DNA from: Verrucomicrobiaceae bacterium | Lineage (GTDB): Bacteria; Verrucomicrobiota; Verrucomicrobiia; Verrucomicrobiales; Akkermansiaceae | Direction of reading: 5' to 3' | NCBI GenBank assembly: GCA_027484055.1 | Contig: JAIXQH010000044.1 | Location: 332,325 to 396,324, forward strand | DNA: 64,000 bases | Part shown: piece after piece, positions 37,107-47,492 of the stretch | Layout: every line of letters starts with the position of its first letter | Position numbering within the stretch: the first letter of the stretch is position 1 | Translations under genes and position numbers: made by a program | Notes under the pieces: generated by a model | The model's input: only the letters and a program-made list of their open reading frames with translations | Told to the model about the DNA's origin: nothing | Databases searched by the model: none

Positions 37107-39914
37107 TCAGGGGTAGCAGACCTTGATACTCCGAAGCCTCACGTATTTCCCATGACTGGTCGCGGGATCGATGCTCAGCGTTAGATCTTTTGTGCCAGTC
37201 CATTTAGTTGAACTCAGGTCAATGGAACCGCCCGAAATTTTGCACTCTTTGTATTCGCCTTTATCATCGGTGACCCCGATGCGAGTTCCACTGCTGTCTT
37301 GGTCTGGAATGTTGATGATCAGAACGGGTTTGCGGCTGAGGTCGAGCTGTTTCAAGGTGTAGGAAACCCGGCCATTGTTTTCGATCTTGGTGCCACTCCG
37401 GGAATCGTGGCGATCCACAGCAGTCTTCGGGGTGATCTTGAGCATTCCGCGGTCCACACTAACGGTCGCTCCGCTCGTGGCCGTCCAACCCTCCGTGGAT
37501 TCGCAATCGGAAAGGCTGCTCCCTTGCGGATAGGTCGTTAAAGACAGCTCTTTTTCCCAGCCAAAACGGGAATCCTTGTAGCCGATCACCGCAGTTCCCG
37601 AGGTCATGCCGGCAGGCGGAGTCAAGGTCACCGTCTTCTTCAGATTCCCCCCTTTCGGAACCGATCCATGGACCCACTCTGCCGGCGATGATTTCCATCC
37701 CGGCGGCAGCGTCCAGCTCACCTTGCCCGCATCTCCAGTTGTTCCCGAGGCGTTATGAAGCTCAAAGCTGACTTTGAGGGTGTCGCCGGAACCCACTGCC
37801 TTCGAGAAAGGAACAGCCGTCACGGCACCGGCTTCCTGTGCCAGAGCAATGAAGTCAGGCATCCCGACCATCACCACATTCTCGGGTAACAACTCTTGAA
37901 CCGCTTTCAGGAAAGTCGGCGCGAACCGGCTGTTGCAGGTTAAAAACTGTGGCCCTTTCTCCGGGTGCTTCGCTGCGGCAGCCTTGATAGATGCGACAAT
38001 CGTTTCGGGCGTCGATTTTCCATCACTCTGCCAGACGGAAAATAGCCCCTGATCCAAGCGCACAACAGGACAGCCGTTATCCAGCCAATAGGTCTCCGAA
38101 GCTTTCGATCCATTGGGAAGGACACTCATGAGCTTGACGCCCTCGGACTTCGGAGTTTGCTGGCTGAGCGCCTCGTAAGCCGGGTTATACGACGAGTTGC
38201 AATCCCAGACATCCACGGCGGGAGAAAGCCCCAGCGCACGGATTCCACGTGAAGTTTCTTCCGAATACTTCTTTAAATGAGCCTCCGGAAAACCTGAGAG
38301 ATGAGTGTATCCTGCGGTAAAGCCCCAGAAAGAATCCTTGGGCGTGGCCGATTGGGCGTAAAACTCCACGAAGGCCGGCGAGTATCGGGCGAGCAACGGA
38401 TTGAAGCCCCAAGTGGCGGGCACCTTGCCGCGGTTGGGGTCCTGCCAGAATCCATCCATCAAATTGTAGCTGAACTGAATGTAATCTGCGGATGCCCAGC
38501 TGAAGTTGACATAAACCTTGTTCTCCAGCCGGGTGACTTCCCGGTCTTGAGGCAGCGGAACCGGTTGTCCCGTTTTTTTGAGCGGCACCCATTGCCAGAA
38601 TGAAAAATTCTCCGGCAATCCCCCGGAATAGCGCGCACCGTAATGGCCCATTTTCATACACGCATAGTCCTCGTCGCCCAACCAGCCGAAGACCAGCCCC
38701 GGCGACTTGAAATCACCGAGAATCTTGTCCAGATTCGGGTATCCATCTTTCACAAAGGGAGTCTTGTCCTGATAGAAATGGTAAACTTTTTTGGCGATGG
38801 TGTAGTCGAGGCCCATGAGAATCCACGAGCCTCCGGCATAAGAAGCGAAGGCATCCGGTAAGCATTGGCTGCGCTGATTCGCCAGTGACCATTCGCAGGC
38901 GCTATCCTCGTTTTGCTCGTAGGGGGGCGAGGCTGCCAGATCCCGTTTGATGACCAGCCCCTCAAACGCATCCTTCCTAGGAGAATAAGGAGGGGCCGAC
39001 GGCTCTTGACCGTTCGCATCCAGAAAGCGGATTGATTTCACCGTGACGCTCACCTCAGGAGCTGAGGGAGTGATGTGTAGCTCGGCCCTTCCAGCACGCG
39101 GCTGAAAAAGGCCAGTGTTAGCCAGATCGACCACGAAGGTTCCGGTCTTGTCCATATTTGCCAGGCCGGGGGCCATCACGCCGCCTCGGTTCTCGAAGGT
39201 TTTGATCGTCGAACCCATGGAGACTCCCAGAGACCAAGCCCCGCCGGGGCTGAGCTCACTCACCACGATCTCAACCTTCGGCGTCACATCCAGATCCAAA
39301 TAAACCACCTTGCCGGCATGGCCACCCTTCCTCCCGGAGGTCACGCTCAAGCCATTCTCTTTCGAGTTTCTCATCTTCACGAACATCTCGCTCCAACCGC
39401 CCATGCCGGTGTCCTTATACCAAAACTCCGAACCACTCAGCATGGACGACTTGGATTGAAGCATCCCGTCGGTGACGGGAAGCAAATCCTCCTGCGCGGC
39501 ATAGTTGGCGGCAATCCAGTAGTTGTGATACAGGTTCACCATTTTATTGGCTTTCGCGTCCCAATGAGTCGCAGGATATTTGATAAGACCCTTGATCAAG
39601 GGCGTAACTCCGTCCTCCCGCTTCATCGCGGCGAACGTCGCAATCGCATCCGGCAAGGACTTGAGCCGGGTGAACTTGAAACCTTTCTCCTTCGCCAGAT
39701 AGTCCGCGTAGACATTGTTGGTGGAACCTTTGGCCAAGAACAGACGCGGAGCATCCCGGTTCACGATCCCCTGAAGAGCGCCGACTAAATAAAGCTCCTC
39801 CACATTCCCGAGCCCGGCGGTGTCCAATAGATAGGCCGGGGTTGCCAAGATGGTCTGCGGGCTCGTCAGCATCACCGCCATGGCGGCGAGAATCGTAAAT
39901 CGTTTTTTTGTCAT
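37107..39914 (-). CDS. GxGYxYP-family putative glycoside hydrolase
   Basis: PAYLLDTAGLGNVEELYLVGALQGIVNRDAPRLFLAK; ATPKDSFWGFTAGYTHLSGF; close paralogue of 8514-11375. Start placed at MTKKRFTILAAMAVM. Confidence 0.8.
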   Translation of the reverse strand: MTKKRFTILAAMAVMLTSPQTILATPAYLLDTAGLGNVEELYLVGALQGIVNRDAPRLFLAKGSTNNVYADYLAKEKGFKFTRLKSLPDAIATFAAMKREDGVTPLIKGLIKYPATHWDAKANKMVNLYHNYWIAANYAAQEDLLPVTDGMLQSKSSMLSGSEFWYKDTGMGGWSEMFVKMRNSKENGLSVTSGRKGGHAGKVVYLDLDVTPKVEIVVSELSPGGAWSLGVSMGSTIKTFENRGGVMAPGLANMDKTGTFVVDLANTGLFQPRAGRAELHITPSAPEVSVTVKSIRFLDANGQEPSAPPYSPRKDAFEGLVIKRDLAASPPYEQNEDSACEWSLANQRSQCLPDAFASYAGGSWILMGLDYTIAKKVYHFYQDKTPFVKDGYPNLDKILGDFKSPGLVFGWLGDEDYACMKMGHYGARYSGGLPENFSFWQWVPLKKTGQPVPLPQDREVTRLENKVYVNFSWASADYIQFSYNLMDGFWQDPNRGKVPATWGFNPLLARYSPAFVEFYAQSATPKDSFWGFTAGYTHLSGFPEAHLKKYSEETSRGIRALGLSPAVDVWDCNSSYNPAYEALSQQTPKSEGVKLMSVLPNGSKASETYWLDNGCPVVRLDQGLFSVWQSDGKSTPETIVASIKAAAAKHPEKGPQFLTCNSRFAPTFLKAVQELLPENVVMVGMPDFIALAQEAGAVTAVPFSKAVGSGDTLKVSFELHNASGTTGDAGKVSWTLPPGWKSSPAEWVHGSVPKGGNLKKTVTLTPPAGMTSGTAVIGYKDSRFGWEKELSLTTYPQGSSLSDCESTEGWTATSGATVSVDRGMLKITPKTAVDRHDSRSGTKIENNGRVSYTLKQLDLSRKPVLIINIPDQDSSGTRIGVTDDKGEYKECKISGGSIDLSSTKWTGTKDLTLSIDPATSHGKYVRLRSIKVCYP

Positions 39915-40011
39915 TTTTTCGAAAGTGACATCGACGATCACTTTTTCGGGAAAAGCTGTCGATGGGCTACAGGTAGTGGATCAGGCGACGGAGGGTTTGA
40001 GAATCGAGCTG

Positions 40012-40039
40012 CGTGCATTTCTCACACGGAATCGTGCAT
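40012..40039 (-). promoter_or_regulatory. 21-bp phased direct repeat operator (ATGCACG-N14-ATGCACG toward 39914)
   Basis: Plus strand CGTGCAT at 40012 and 40033. Confidence 0.7.
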
Positions 40040-40070
40040 CTTACGTCCCGACCGACCATGAAAGGCAGGA

Positions 40071-40123
40071 ATGCACGCCAATACATGCAAAATGCACAAA
40101 TGCCTGTTTTCAAAATATGCACA
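40071..40123 (+). promoter_or_regulatory. Phased direct repeats (ATGCACG 40071, ATGCACA 40092, ATGCACA 40117) toward the plus-arm gene
   Basis: First pair spaced exactly 21 bp, third half-site 25 bp later. Confidence 0.7.
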
Positions 40124-40360
40124 GTCAGGGAGTATGTCGTGGTGTGTGATATCAGTGCAAAATGGACCTTCGGCAACCCTGAGCGAGCTAACGGTCGCAC
40201 TGAACCTCGTGCGCTGTCGTTGAGAGACGACGGTCCAGGTCGATGGTCGTAAGATCGGGATCCAGATCCGCCGGTCCGCGCCGCGCCTCCACGATTTAGG
40301 GCAGTTGCCCCGAAATCATTGTTTTACCTTCTTCCATTGAACCCAACCGCTGCTAACCCA

Positions 40361-43300
40361 ATGAAGTTTACCGACTCTGTGTCTGCCTTTTTGTGCCAAA
40401 TACCGTCCTCTCTTCACAAGGGGCTCGTCGGGTTGCTCGGCGTGTTAGGTTTCGCCCAGTCCTTCGGCGCAGAACCGATTGCGCAAGCGTTTGAAGTTCG
40501 CTACTTCACGCAAAATCCGGCGGCCATCGGCGAAACGGATTTCAAAGGAAAAACCGAATTCCTCACCACCGATCAACGCGTCGATTTCCTCAAAGCCTAC
40601 GCCGACTATGGCCGGATTTTTTGGGGCGATCCGAAACTGGACAAAGAAGTATTTCCTCTGTCCGAAGCCCGCGTGCTCACCCAGAAGATCAAACCGCAGC
40701 CCAAGCCGCAGGTTCGCGTCCGGATGCTGCAGGATGATTGGGCTTGGACGGGCCTTGCGCTGTCGACCGGGGCGAAGACTAAAACCATGCAACAGCCTTG
40801 GCTGAAAGCACCGGGTTTGAGCATCGCCGACGGCCGCCTGAACTTTACCGAGGCTGCCCAAACCTCCTATAACATTGAACCCAGCCTAAACTGGCGCGGA
40901 CGTCTCCAACTCCAGTTGGATGTGAGCAAGACGCAGGCGGAGAGCACCTTCGCCTTGGGCCAGGCCGTCGTGGTCGGCTTCGACGCCCGGCAAAAGTTCT
41001 TTTATATTACCGATCAGAAGCGGGTTTTCCCGGATGTTAATATAGTTGCGGGCGCGGTGGCCCTGGCGCTGGAAGTGGATTTCACCACGCAGCGTTTCAA
41101 CGTGAAGATAAATGATAAACTCGTGGCCGACTACGTGCCGTTTTCCGACCCCAAGGCAGTCGCCGCCGCGCAGCTGGAAATTCGCGGAGCCGCCCGGCTC
41201 TCCATCGGCTCACTCTACGGAGCGGTTTATGTTAAACAAAACGTCGCGGAGTATCCTTATACCATTCACAGCTTCATCGACGCCGATTTTAAACCCGCCG
41301 TATCCACCGACGGTTGGGTGAATGCTGGCTATAATGATGCCGCTTGGGCGCGGTCCGCGCTCCCCATTGTGCATGGCGGCGAACGCTACCAGGGCGAAGC
41401 GCTGTTGCTGCGCAAAACCTTTGTCATCGAAAACCCCGAGGCCTGGTCGCAGGCGCTGCTGAATCTGGAAACCGTCGTGCCGTCCGGCACGCTTTATATC
41501 AACGGAAAACCGTTCGAGGTGATCCATGATGTGAAGCCGAAGCAGATTGATATTCGCCGCGCCCTGCGCCGTGGCACCAATACCATCGCCCTGCAGGTTG
41601 ACAGCTACTTGGTTAAAGAGGAACAGGTCATGAAACACACCTCCACGGACCGGAACACCGGCTGGTTTGCGGGCCGGATTCACTTGGACCTGCTAAAAAA
41701 CGAAGCGCTCGACGACGTGTTTGTATCCACGGCCAAGCTCGCGAACGACAGCGCGGAACAGGACTTTGATGTTACCTGGCACAGCAATCGGGACGAGGTG
41801 TTCACCGGAAAAATGCGGATCAGCCTCGCGCCTTGGTTCCCTCGCGAAGGCGCGCCGGTCGTGGTGCAGGAAGTCCCGGTCACCGCCATCCCCAAGATTG
41901 CGAATCGGTTGAAGCATCGCCTGACGGTGCCCAAGCCCGCCCTGTGGACCAGCGATTCGCCCAACCTCTATTTAGGCAAGGTGGAGCTCCTCGATCATAC
42001 CGGGGCGGTGGTCGATGATTGGAACGTCACCACCGGCCTGCGCACCGTTTCCCAAACCGGCGGAACCTTTCGGATCAACGGCCGCCCGGAAACCCTCCGT
42101 GCGCCCCTGTTGTTCGGCAGCCGGACGCCGTTGGAGAACATTTCCAAGTGGGACAAATGCCCGCCGCTGGAAAATCTCGTGCAGGAACTCACGATGATCA
42201 AACGCATGAATGGCAACGGCGTGCGCATGAGCGTGCATGACACCAAGCAAGGCGGCATCAACGACCCGCGCATTGCGGAGATCGCCGACCAAATGGGCCT
42301 GATGCTCATCTGGCAGACCTCCGCCTGGCTTCGCGAAGGCAACGTGTTCAGCATCGATGTCGATCTGCTGAGCGCGGACGTCCACCTGGTGCGCAATCAT
42401 CCGTCAATCGTGATGTGGCAGACGGCCAATCACCCTTATGATTGGTATGGTTGGGACAACGTGATGGTGGCCTATCGCCGAATTTACGACGCCATTGTGC
42501 GCTGGGATACCACGCGCCTGATTTCCCCCAACGCGGATTTCCGCTATTTTCACCCGACCAGTGACGACGGCACAACCGACCCCGATGGAAAGCCGGTCAG
42601 CCCCGACCCCATCTGGACCGCGCCGCTCATCACCCGCGGCAACATGGACTACATCTGCGGCTACGGAAACAGCTGGACGGCGTTGCGGAAATGGCCCGAC
42701 CCGGAGAAGGACGAATGGCCCCTGTATGTAAAGTTCAAGCCGGTCATACGTCCCTTTCTCGAAAGCCCGGACCGCGCATATTTCAATTTCGAGCATGACG
42801 AATCCGCCGCGCAGCCCAATTGGACGCTGATCAAGGGCCAGCCCTATTATCACGTGGCCAGTTATGAACATAGTTATGAAGAAGGCAGTATCGGCCGCCT
42901 GCTCAGTTTCGACGAATGGGACACGAGCCAGGCGTGGCAGGCGCTGATCGCCTACGAATCCATCAAGAAAATGCGGATGTGGGACTACGACGGCTTCAGT
43001 TGGTGCAACCTGCGCGGCGGCCCCAACACCGCCACCTACCAGAAACCGCTCATGGATTACGAAGGCGTCGCGAAGCTGGCCTTCTATGCCCACAACATGG
43101 TTTTCCAGAACACCGTTGCCGGCAGTGAAAATGTGGACGTCGTCTACGGACCGGGAGACTCGATCACGCCGGTTATTTTCAATTTGGGCGACGCGCGCAC
43201 CGTGTCGTTGTCCGCCCGGTTGCTCACCCGCGACGGCAAGATCCTCGAAACGAAGGCCCTCGGTCGCTTCGATCTGCCGGCCGGGCGGACCTTCGTGCGC

Positions 43301-43369
43301 GGCACGCCCTTCCGCTTTGAAAACACCCCTGCGGATGGAACTTACGTCGTCACTTACGTGTTGGAATAA
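40361..43369 (+). CDS. GH2-like protein with large N-terminal extension; possible pseudo-enzyme
   Basis: Sugar-binding domain YQGEALLLRKTFVIENPEAWSQALLNLETVVPSGTLYINGKPFEV; RNHPSIVMWQTANHPYDWYG replaces the usual NHPS..GNE motif. Start placed at MKFTDSVSAF. Confidence 0.75.
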   Translation: MKFTDSVSAFLCQIPSSLHKGLVGLLGVLGFAQSFGAEPIAQAFEVRYFTQNPAAIGETDFKGKTEFLTTDQRVDFLKAYADYGRIFWGDPKLDKEVFPLSEARVLTQKIKPQPKPQVRVRMLQDDWAWTGLALSTGAKTKTMQQPWLKAPGLSIADGRLNFTEAAQTSYNIEPSLNWRGRLQLQLDVSKTQAESTFALGQAVVVGFDARQKFFYITDQKRVFPDVNIVAGAVALALEVDFTTQRFNVKINDKLVADYVPFSDPKAVAAAQLEIRGAARLSIGSLYGAVYVKQNVAEYPYTIHSFIDADFKPAVSTDGWVNAGYNDAAWARSALPIVHGGERYQGEALLLRKTFVIENPEAWSQALLNLETVVPSGTLYINGKPFEVIHDVKPKQIDIRRALRRGTNTIALQVDSYLVKEEQVMKHTSTDRNTGWFAGRIHLDLLKNEALDDVFVSTAKLANDSAEQDFDVTWHSNRDEVFTGKMRISLAPWFPREGAPVVVQEVPVTAIPKIANRLKHRLTVPKPALWTSDSPNLYLGKVELLDHTGAVVDDWNVTTGLRTVSQTGGTFRINGRPETLRAPLLFGSRTPLENISKWDKCPPLENLVQELTMIKRMNGNGVRMSVHDTKQGGINDPRIAEIADQMGLMLIWQTSAWLREGNVFSIDVDLLSADVHLVRNHPSIVMWQTANHPYDWYGWDNVMVAYRRIYDAIVRWDTTRLISPNADFRYFHPTSDDGTTDPDGKPVSPDPIWTAPLITRGNMDYICGYGNSWTALRKWPDPEKDEWPLYVKFKPVIRPFLESPDRAYFNFEHDESAAQPNWTLIKGQPYYHVASYEHSYEEGSIGRLLSFDEWDTSQAWQALIAYESIKKMRMWDYDGFSWCNLRGGPNTATYQKPLMDYEGVAKLAFYAHNMVFQNTVAGSENVDVVYGPGDSITPVIFNLGDARTVSLSARLLTRDGKILETKALGRFDLPAGRTFVRGTPFRFENTPADGTYVVTYVLE

Positions 43370-43397
43370 ATAGAACTCTCCACCCCTTAGCATCCCA

Positions 43398-46265
43398 ATG
43401 AAATTCCCTTCTTCTCTTTTAGCCGTCATCGCCTGTGCTCTCGGCTTTGGCACCGGATCGGCATTCGTCCTGAATGCTTCCGGCGCCGCTGCGCCGGCAG
43501 TGCAGTCCCTCGCCGGGGAATGGCGGTTCGCGATCGATAAAGAATCGGCCGACCTCTTCAAAACCGACATCGCCACCGACCGGATCGCGCTGCCCGGCAC
43601 GACTCAAACGGCCCGCAAAGGAGCCGTCGTGCAGATCTCTACGCAAGAATCGAAAAGCTGGATGCCCACCCACGCCAGCCCGGACGTGGCCTGGTATCAG
43701 CGCGACATCGAGATCCCGGCAGATTGGGCCGGAAAGCGCATCACGCTGCTCCTGGAGCGCACCAAGATCACGCGCGTCTGGGTCGGTGAGCGCGATATGG
43801 GCGGCCAGGACGGCATCGTCACCGGGCAGGTCCACGACCTGACTGCGGCGCTGACTCCGGGCAAACATCGCCTGACGGTCCTGGTCAAACGCGGCCCTCT
43901 GCCGCGCCTCATTGGCGGGTGGCACCTGGGCGGTTTGCAGGAGAACTGGAACGGTATCATCGGTCGCATGGAGTTGCGCGCGACCGACCCGGTCTGGATC
44001 GAGCGCATCAACATCCGGCCCGACATCGCCGGCAAACGGGCCAAACTGCTGGTTTACCTGGGCAATACCACCGGACGGCCCGTCAACGGCGAGTTGAGCC
44101 TCGCCGCCGAGAGCTGGAACGCCGGCGCTCAGGCGACACCCCACCGTCCGGCGACGATCACGCACCGGTTCACCGCACAAACCGGCGGGGACGAAGCGCC
44201 GATCACCCTCGATTACGAACTCGGGTCGGGCGCGCAGCTGTGGAACGAGTTCTCCCCCGTGCTCTACAAGCTGACCGCTTCGCTGAAGACCACCGGCACC
44301 GCGCGCCCCTACGACGACGCCTACACGACCGATTTCGGCCTGGTCGAGCTGCGCAGCAAGGGCACGGTTTTCACGGTCAACGGCACGCCCACCTTGCTGC
44401 GCGGCACCCACGACGGCGCCAGTTTCCCGCTCACCGGCCATCCGCCGATGGATCTGGACAGCTGGCTGCAGATCCTGCGCGTGCTCAAGTCCTATGGCGT
44501 CAACCATGTGCGCTACCACACCTGGACTCCGCCTCAGGCCGCGTTTGCCGCCGCCGACCGGCTGGGACTTTATCTGCAACCGGAGTTGCCCATGTTCTCG
44601 GACTTCAAACCCGGCGAAAACCAGGTGGCCACCGCCTATGCGGTGGAGCAGGGCAAACGCACGCTGCGTTCCTGGGGCAACCACCCTTCGTTTGTGATGT
44701 TCGCACTGGGCAACGAGTTGCCCATCACCCCGACCAACCGCCCGTTCGCCACCGAGATGGTCAACGCCCTGCGCGCGGTCGATCCCTCCAAGCTCTATGC
44801 CGAGGGCTCCAACAATACGCATCACCAGCCGACGCTGAATCCCAACGACGACTACTGGACGACCATGGCCATCTACACCCCCGATAAACGCTACGTGGAG
44901 ATTCGCGGGTATTTCAGCGAAGGCACCGGCTGGATCGCCAACAGCCCGCCCTCGACCCTGCGGGATTATACGTCGGTCCTGAAACTCAGCCCGAACGTTC
45001 CGTTGATCAGCCACGAGATCGGCCAATACACGATTTTCCCAAATCTGGACGAGCGAAAGCGCTACACCGGCGTCATACGTGCCTGGAAATTCGACCGGAC
45101 CGAGGAGCGCATGCGCCAGAATCACGTGGACGGCCAGGACGCTGATTTTCAGCGCGCTTCCGGTGCCTTGGTGGTGGCCTGTTACAAAGCCGAAATCGAA
45201 GCCTACCTGGCGACGCCCGGCTTTGGCGGTTTTCAATTGCTCGATCTGGTCGATTTCCAAGGCGGCGGCCCGTCGCTGGTCGGCGTGCTCAACGGCTTCC
45301 GCGAATCCAAGGGGCTGATCACGCCGGAGCAATGGCGCGAGTTTTGCTCCGAGGTCGTGCCGCTGGCGCGTTTTGCCAAATACGTGTGGACCAGCGACGA
45401 AACGTTCTCCGCCGCCGCCATCGTGGCCCAGTATGGCCCGGCCAAGCTGGCCGCCGCCCGGCCGCAGTGGACGCTCACCGACGAGGCGGGCACCGTCGTC
45501 GCCCGCGGCCGTTTGCCGTCCGCCGACCTCGAACCCGGCGGCGTACGCGCGCTGGGCAAAATCGAGACGTCGCTGGCCAGTGTGAAAGCGCCCGCCCGGC
45601 TCACGCTGGAGCTGAGCCTGGAAGGCACGTCCTACCGCAACCGCTGGCCGCTCTGGGTTTACCCCAAGCAGCCCGCCGCGCCGGCCGCCCCCGCCACCGT
45701 GGAGGTGGTGCGCACGCTGGATGCCGCGCAAACCGCGCTGGCGGCGGGACGGCGCGTCGTGTTCCTGCCGGATGCGAAGGATATCAAAACCGCCAGCGTT
45801 CCCACCCGGTTCACGCCCGTCTTCTGGAGCACGCCCCTGTTTCCCGATCAGCCGCCGACGATGGGCCTGCTCTGCGATCCCAAGCACCCGGCCCTGGCGC
45901 AGTTCCCCACCGAATCGCACACCAACTGGCAATGGTTCAACCTCCTGCGCGGCGCCCGCGCGCTCGTGCTGTCACCCGGCGAGTTGCCCGACGATTACCG
46001 GCCGTTGATCCAGGTGATCGACGACCTGCACACGTCCCGCAAACTCGCCCTGGCCTGGGAAGTGCGCGTCGGCCCGGGCAGCCTGTTGGTATGCACCGCC
46101 AATCTGCCGACGCAGGGCGAAAAACCCGAGGCGCGGCAACTGATGACCAGCCTGCTGACCTACGCCGCGTCCGACGGATTCCGCCCGGGCGCGACGCTCA
46201 CGCCGGAAAAACTGCAGGCGATTCTTACCAAGCAGCTGAAAGATGCCAAATCGACCAAGCAGTAA
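43398..46265 (+). CDS. GH2 family glycoside hydrolase, secreted
   Basis: WYQRDIEIPADWAGKRITLLLERTKITRVWVGERDMG; RGTHDGASFPLTGHPPMDLDSWLQILRVLKSYGVNHVRYHTWTPP; NHPSFVMFALGNELP; LISHEIGQY. Confidence 0.88.
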   Translation: MKFPSSLLAVIACALGFGTGSAFVLNASGAAAPAVQSLAGEWRFAIDKESADLFKTDIATDRIALPGTTQTARKGAVVQISTQESKSWMPTHASPDVAWYQRDIEIPADWAGKRITLLLERTKITRVWVGERDMGGQDGIVTGQVHDLTAALTPGKHRLTVLVKRGPLPRLIGGWHLGGLQENWNGIIGRMELRATDPVWIERINIRPDIAGKRAKLLVYLGNTTGRPVNGELSLAAESWNAGAQATPHRPATITHRFTAQTGGDEAPITLDYELGSGAQLWNEFSPVLYKLTASLKTTGTARPYDDAYTTDFGLVELRSKGTVFTVNGTPTLLRGTHDGASFPLTGHPPMDLDSWLQILRVLKSYGVNHVRYHTWTPPQAAFAAADRLGLYLQPELPMFSDFKPGENQVATAYAVEQGKRTLRSWGNHPSFVMFALGNELPITPTNRPFATEMVNALRAVDPSKLYAEGSNNTHHQPTLNPNDDYWTTMAIYTPDKRYVEIRGYFSEGTGWIANSPPSTLRDYTSVLKLSPNVPLISHEIGQYTIFPNLDERKRYTGVIRAWKFDRTEERMRQNHVDGQDADFQRASGALVVACYKAEIEAYLATPGFGGFQLLDLVDFQGGGPSLVGVLNGFRESKGLITPEQWREFCSEVVPLARFAKYVWTSDETFSAAAIVAQYGPAKLAAARPQWTLTDEAGTVVARGRLPSADLEPGGVRALGKIETSLASVKAPARLTLELSLEGTSYRNRWPLWVYPKQPAAPAAPATVEVVRTLDAAQTALAAGRRVVFLPDAKDIKTASVPTRFTPVFWSTPLFPDQPPTMGLLCDPKHPALAQFPTESHTNWQWFNLLRGARALVLSPGELPDDYRPLIQVIDDLHTSRKLALAWEVRVGPGSLLVCTANLPTQGEKPEARQLMTSLLTYAASDGFRPGATLTPEKLQAILTKQLKDAKSTKQ

Positions 46266-46313
46266 AGAGCGAGTAAGCATCCCAAACCACCCTCCTTTCC
46301 CTAAATATATAAT

Positions 46314-47444
46314 ATGAAAAACAAATTCATCAGCGCAGTCATGTTGACTGGCTTGTTTCAAGCGGCGGTTTTCCCCAGCTTGCTAAAAGGAGCCGAAAAA
46401 ACAGCCCAGCCCCCGCCTCCGTTTCCGGCGGTGTCCTCCTTTCCGTCGCTGACGACCGAGCCCACCATCGGCTTTGAGCTGGTCGAGTTCCAAAAGAAAC
46501 CCGTGATCGGCAAAGACCATCCCGATGCTCTGGATATAAAATACGGCTTCGAGGGCGGCATGGTTCTCAAGCTCAATGGGGTTTATCACATGTTCACCGC
46601 CGAGAATCCCGACAAGCCGATTATTGTTAGGATGCGCATCGCCCACTGGACCAGCACCGACGCCCTCAACTGGAAGCGTCAATCGACCATCGTGGAGACC
46701 ACGGGCGAACCCATCGAAGTCACCGGTCGCGCCTATGCCTCGATCTGGCAGCCGACCCCGGTGTTTAACGAGGCGGAGAATCGCTGGGACATGTTTTGCG
46801 TGGCCTATAAAGTGAGCGGCACCGGCAAGGGCTTCATCCTGCGCTTCCAATCCACGGTAGAAGGCCGCGATGGCATCGCCGGTCCTTATAAGGAACTCGG
46901 TGTTATCATGCAGCCGGACAAGGAGTCCCAGCAATGGGAAGGCTGGCAAGGCGTCGCCACCTTCAATCCATTTCAGTTGAGCAACGGGCACTGGCTCGCC
47001 TTCTACGGCAGCGCGGCGGGCCATCACCCCGAGGGCTGGTTGGTCGGCCTGGCCAGCGCGCCCTCCTTGAGCGGACCGTGGAAGCGCCTCCCCCAGGGTA
47101 ACCCGGTGCTTATTGAGCAGGCATTTATGGAGAACCCGATCGTCACAAAAATCGGCGATCTTTATGTGATGGTGCATGACTGCGATGTGCTTACTCCGCC
47201 CACCCGCTTTTACTATTTTGACCGGCACAACGTCGGCTATTCGACCTCGAAAGACGGCGTAAATTGGTCAAAGGGCGGCCGTATCAAAGTTCAGCCCGAC
47301 TTCGATGGCAACCGGGCGACCGATATTCGTACTCCGCTCGGTTTGGTTGACGAAGGTAACGGACTCTACACGCTGGTATACACCGCCGAATGGGCGGGCT
47401 ATAAATCGGTCTGCACGGTAAAAGTGAAGCTCGTGCAGAAATGA
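46314..47444 (+). CDS. Five-bladed beta-propeller glycosidase (GH43/GH117-like)
   Basis: MVLKLNGVYHMFTAE..RIAHWTSTDALNWKRQSTI; IWQPTPVFNEAENRWDMFCVAYK; GYSTSKDGVNWSKGGRIKV. Confidence 0.6.
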   Translation: MKNKFISAVMLTGLFQAAVFPSLLKGAEKTAQPPPPFPAVSSFPSLTTEPTIGFELVEFQKKPVIGKDHPDALDIKYGFEGGMVLKLNGVYHMFTAENPDKPIIVRMRIAHWTSTDALNWKRQSTIVETTGEPIEVTGRAYASIWQPTPVFNEAENRWDMFCVAYKVSGTGKGFILRFQSTVEGRDGIAGPYKELGVIMQPDKESQQWEGWQGVATFNPFQLSNGHWLAFYGSAAGHHPEGWLVGLASAPSLSGPWKRLPQGNPVLIEQAFMENPIVTKIGDLYVMVHDCDVLTPPTRFYYFDRHNVGYSTSKDGVNWSKGGRIKVQPDFDGNRATDIRTPLGLVDEGNGLYTLVYTAEWAGYKSVCTVKVKLVQK

Positions 47445-47492
47445 TATAGTCGAAAATCGTAACTGAAAAAAATCAGCCCTTACTCCAATACT

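Noticed and set aside
42404-43600. 398-aa minus-strand ORF
   Set aside because: Overlaps two supported plus-strand GH2 genes in antisense; no domain.
43419-45932. 837-aa minus-strand ORF
   Set aside because: Antisense to GH2 43398-46265; composition typical of a shadow frame.
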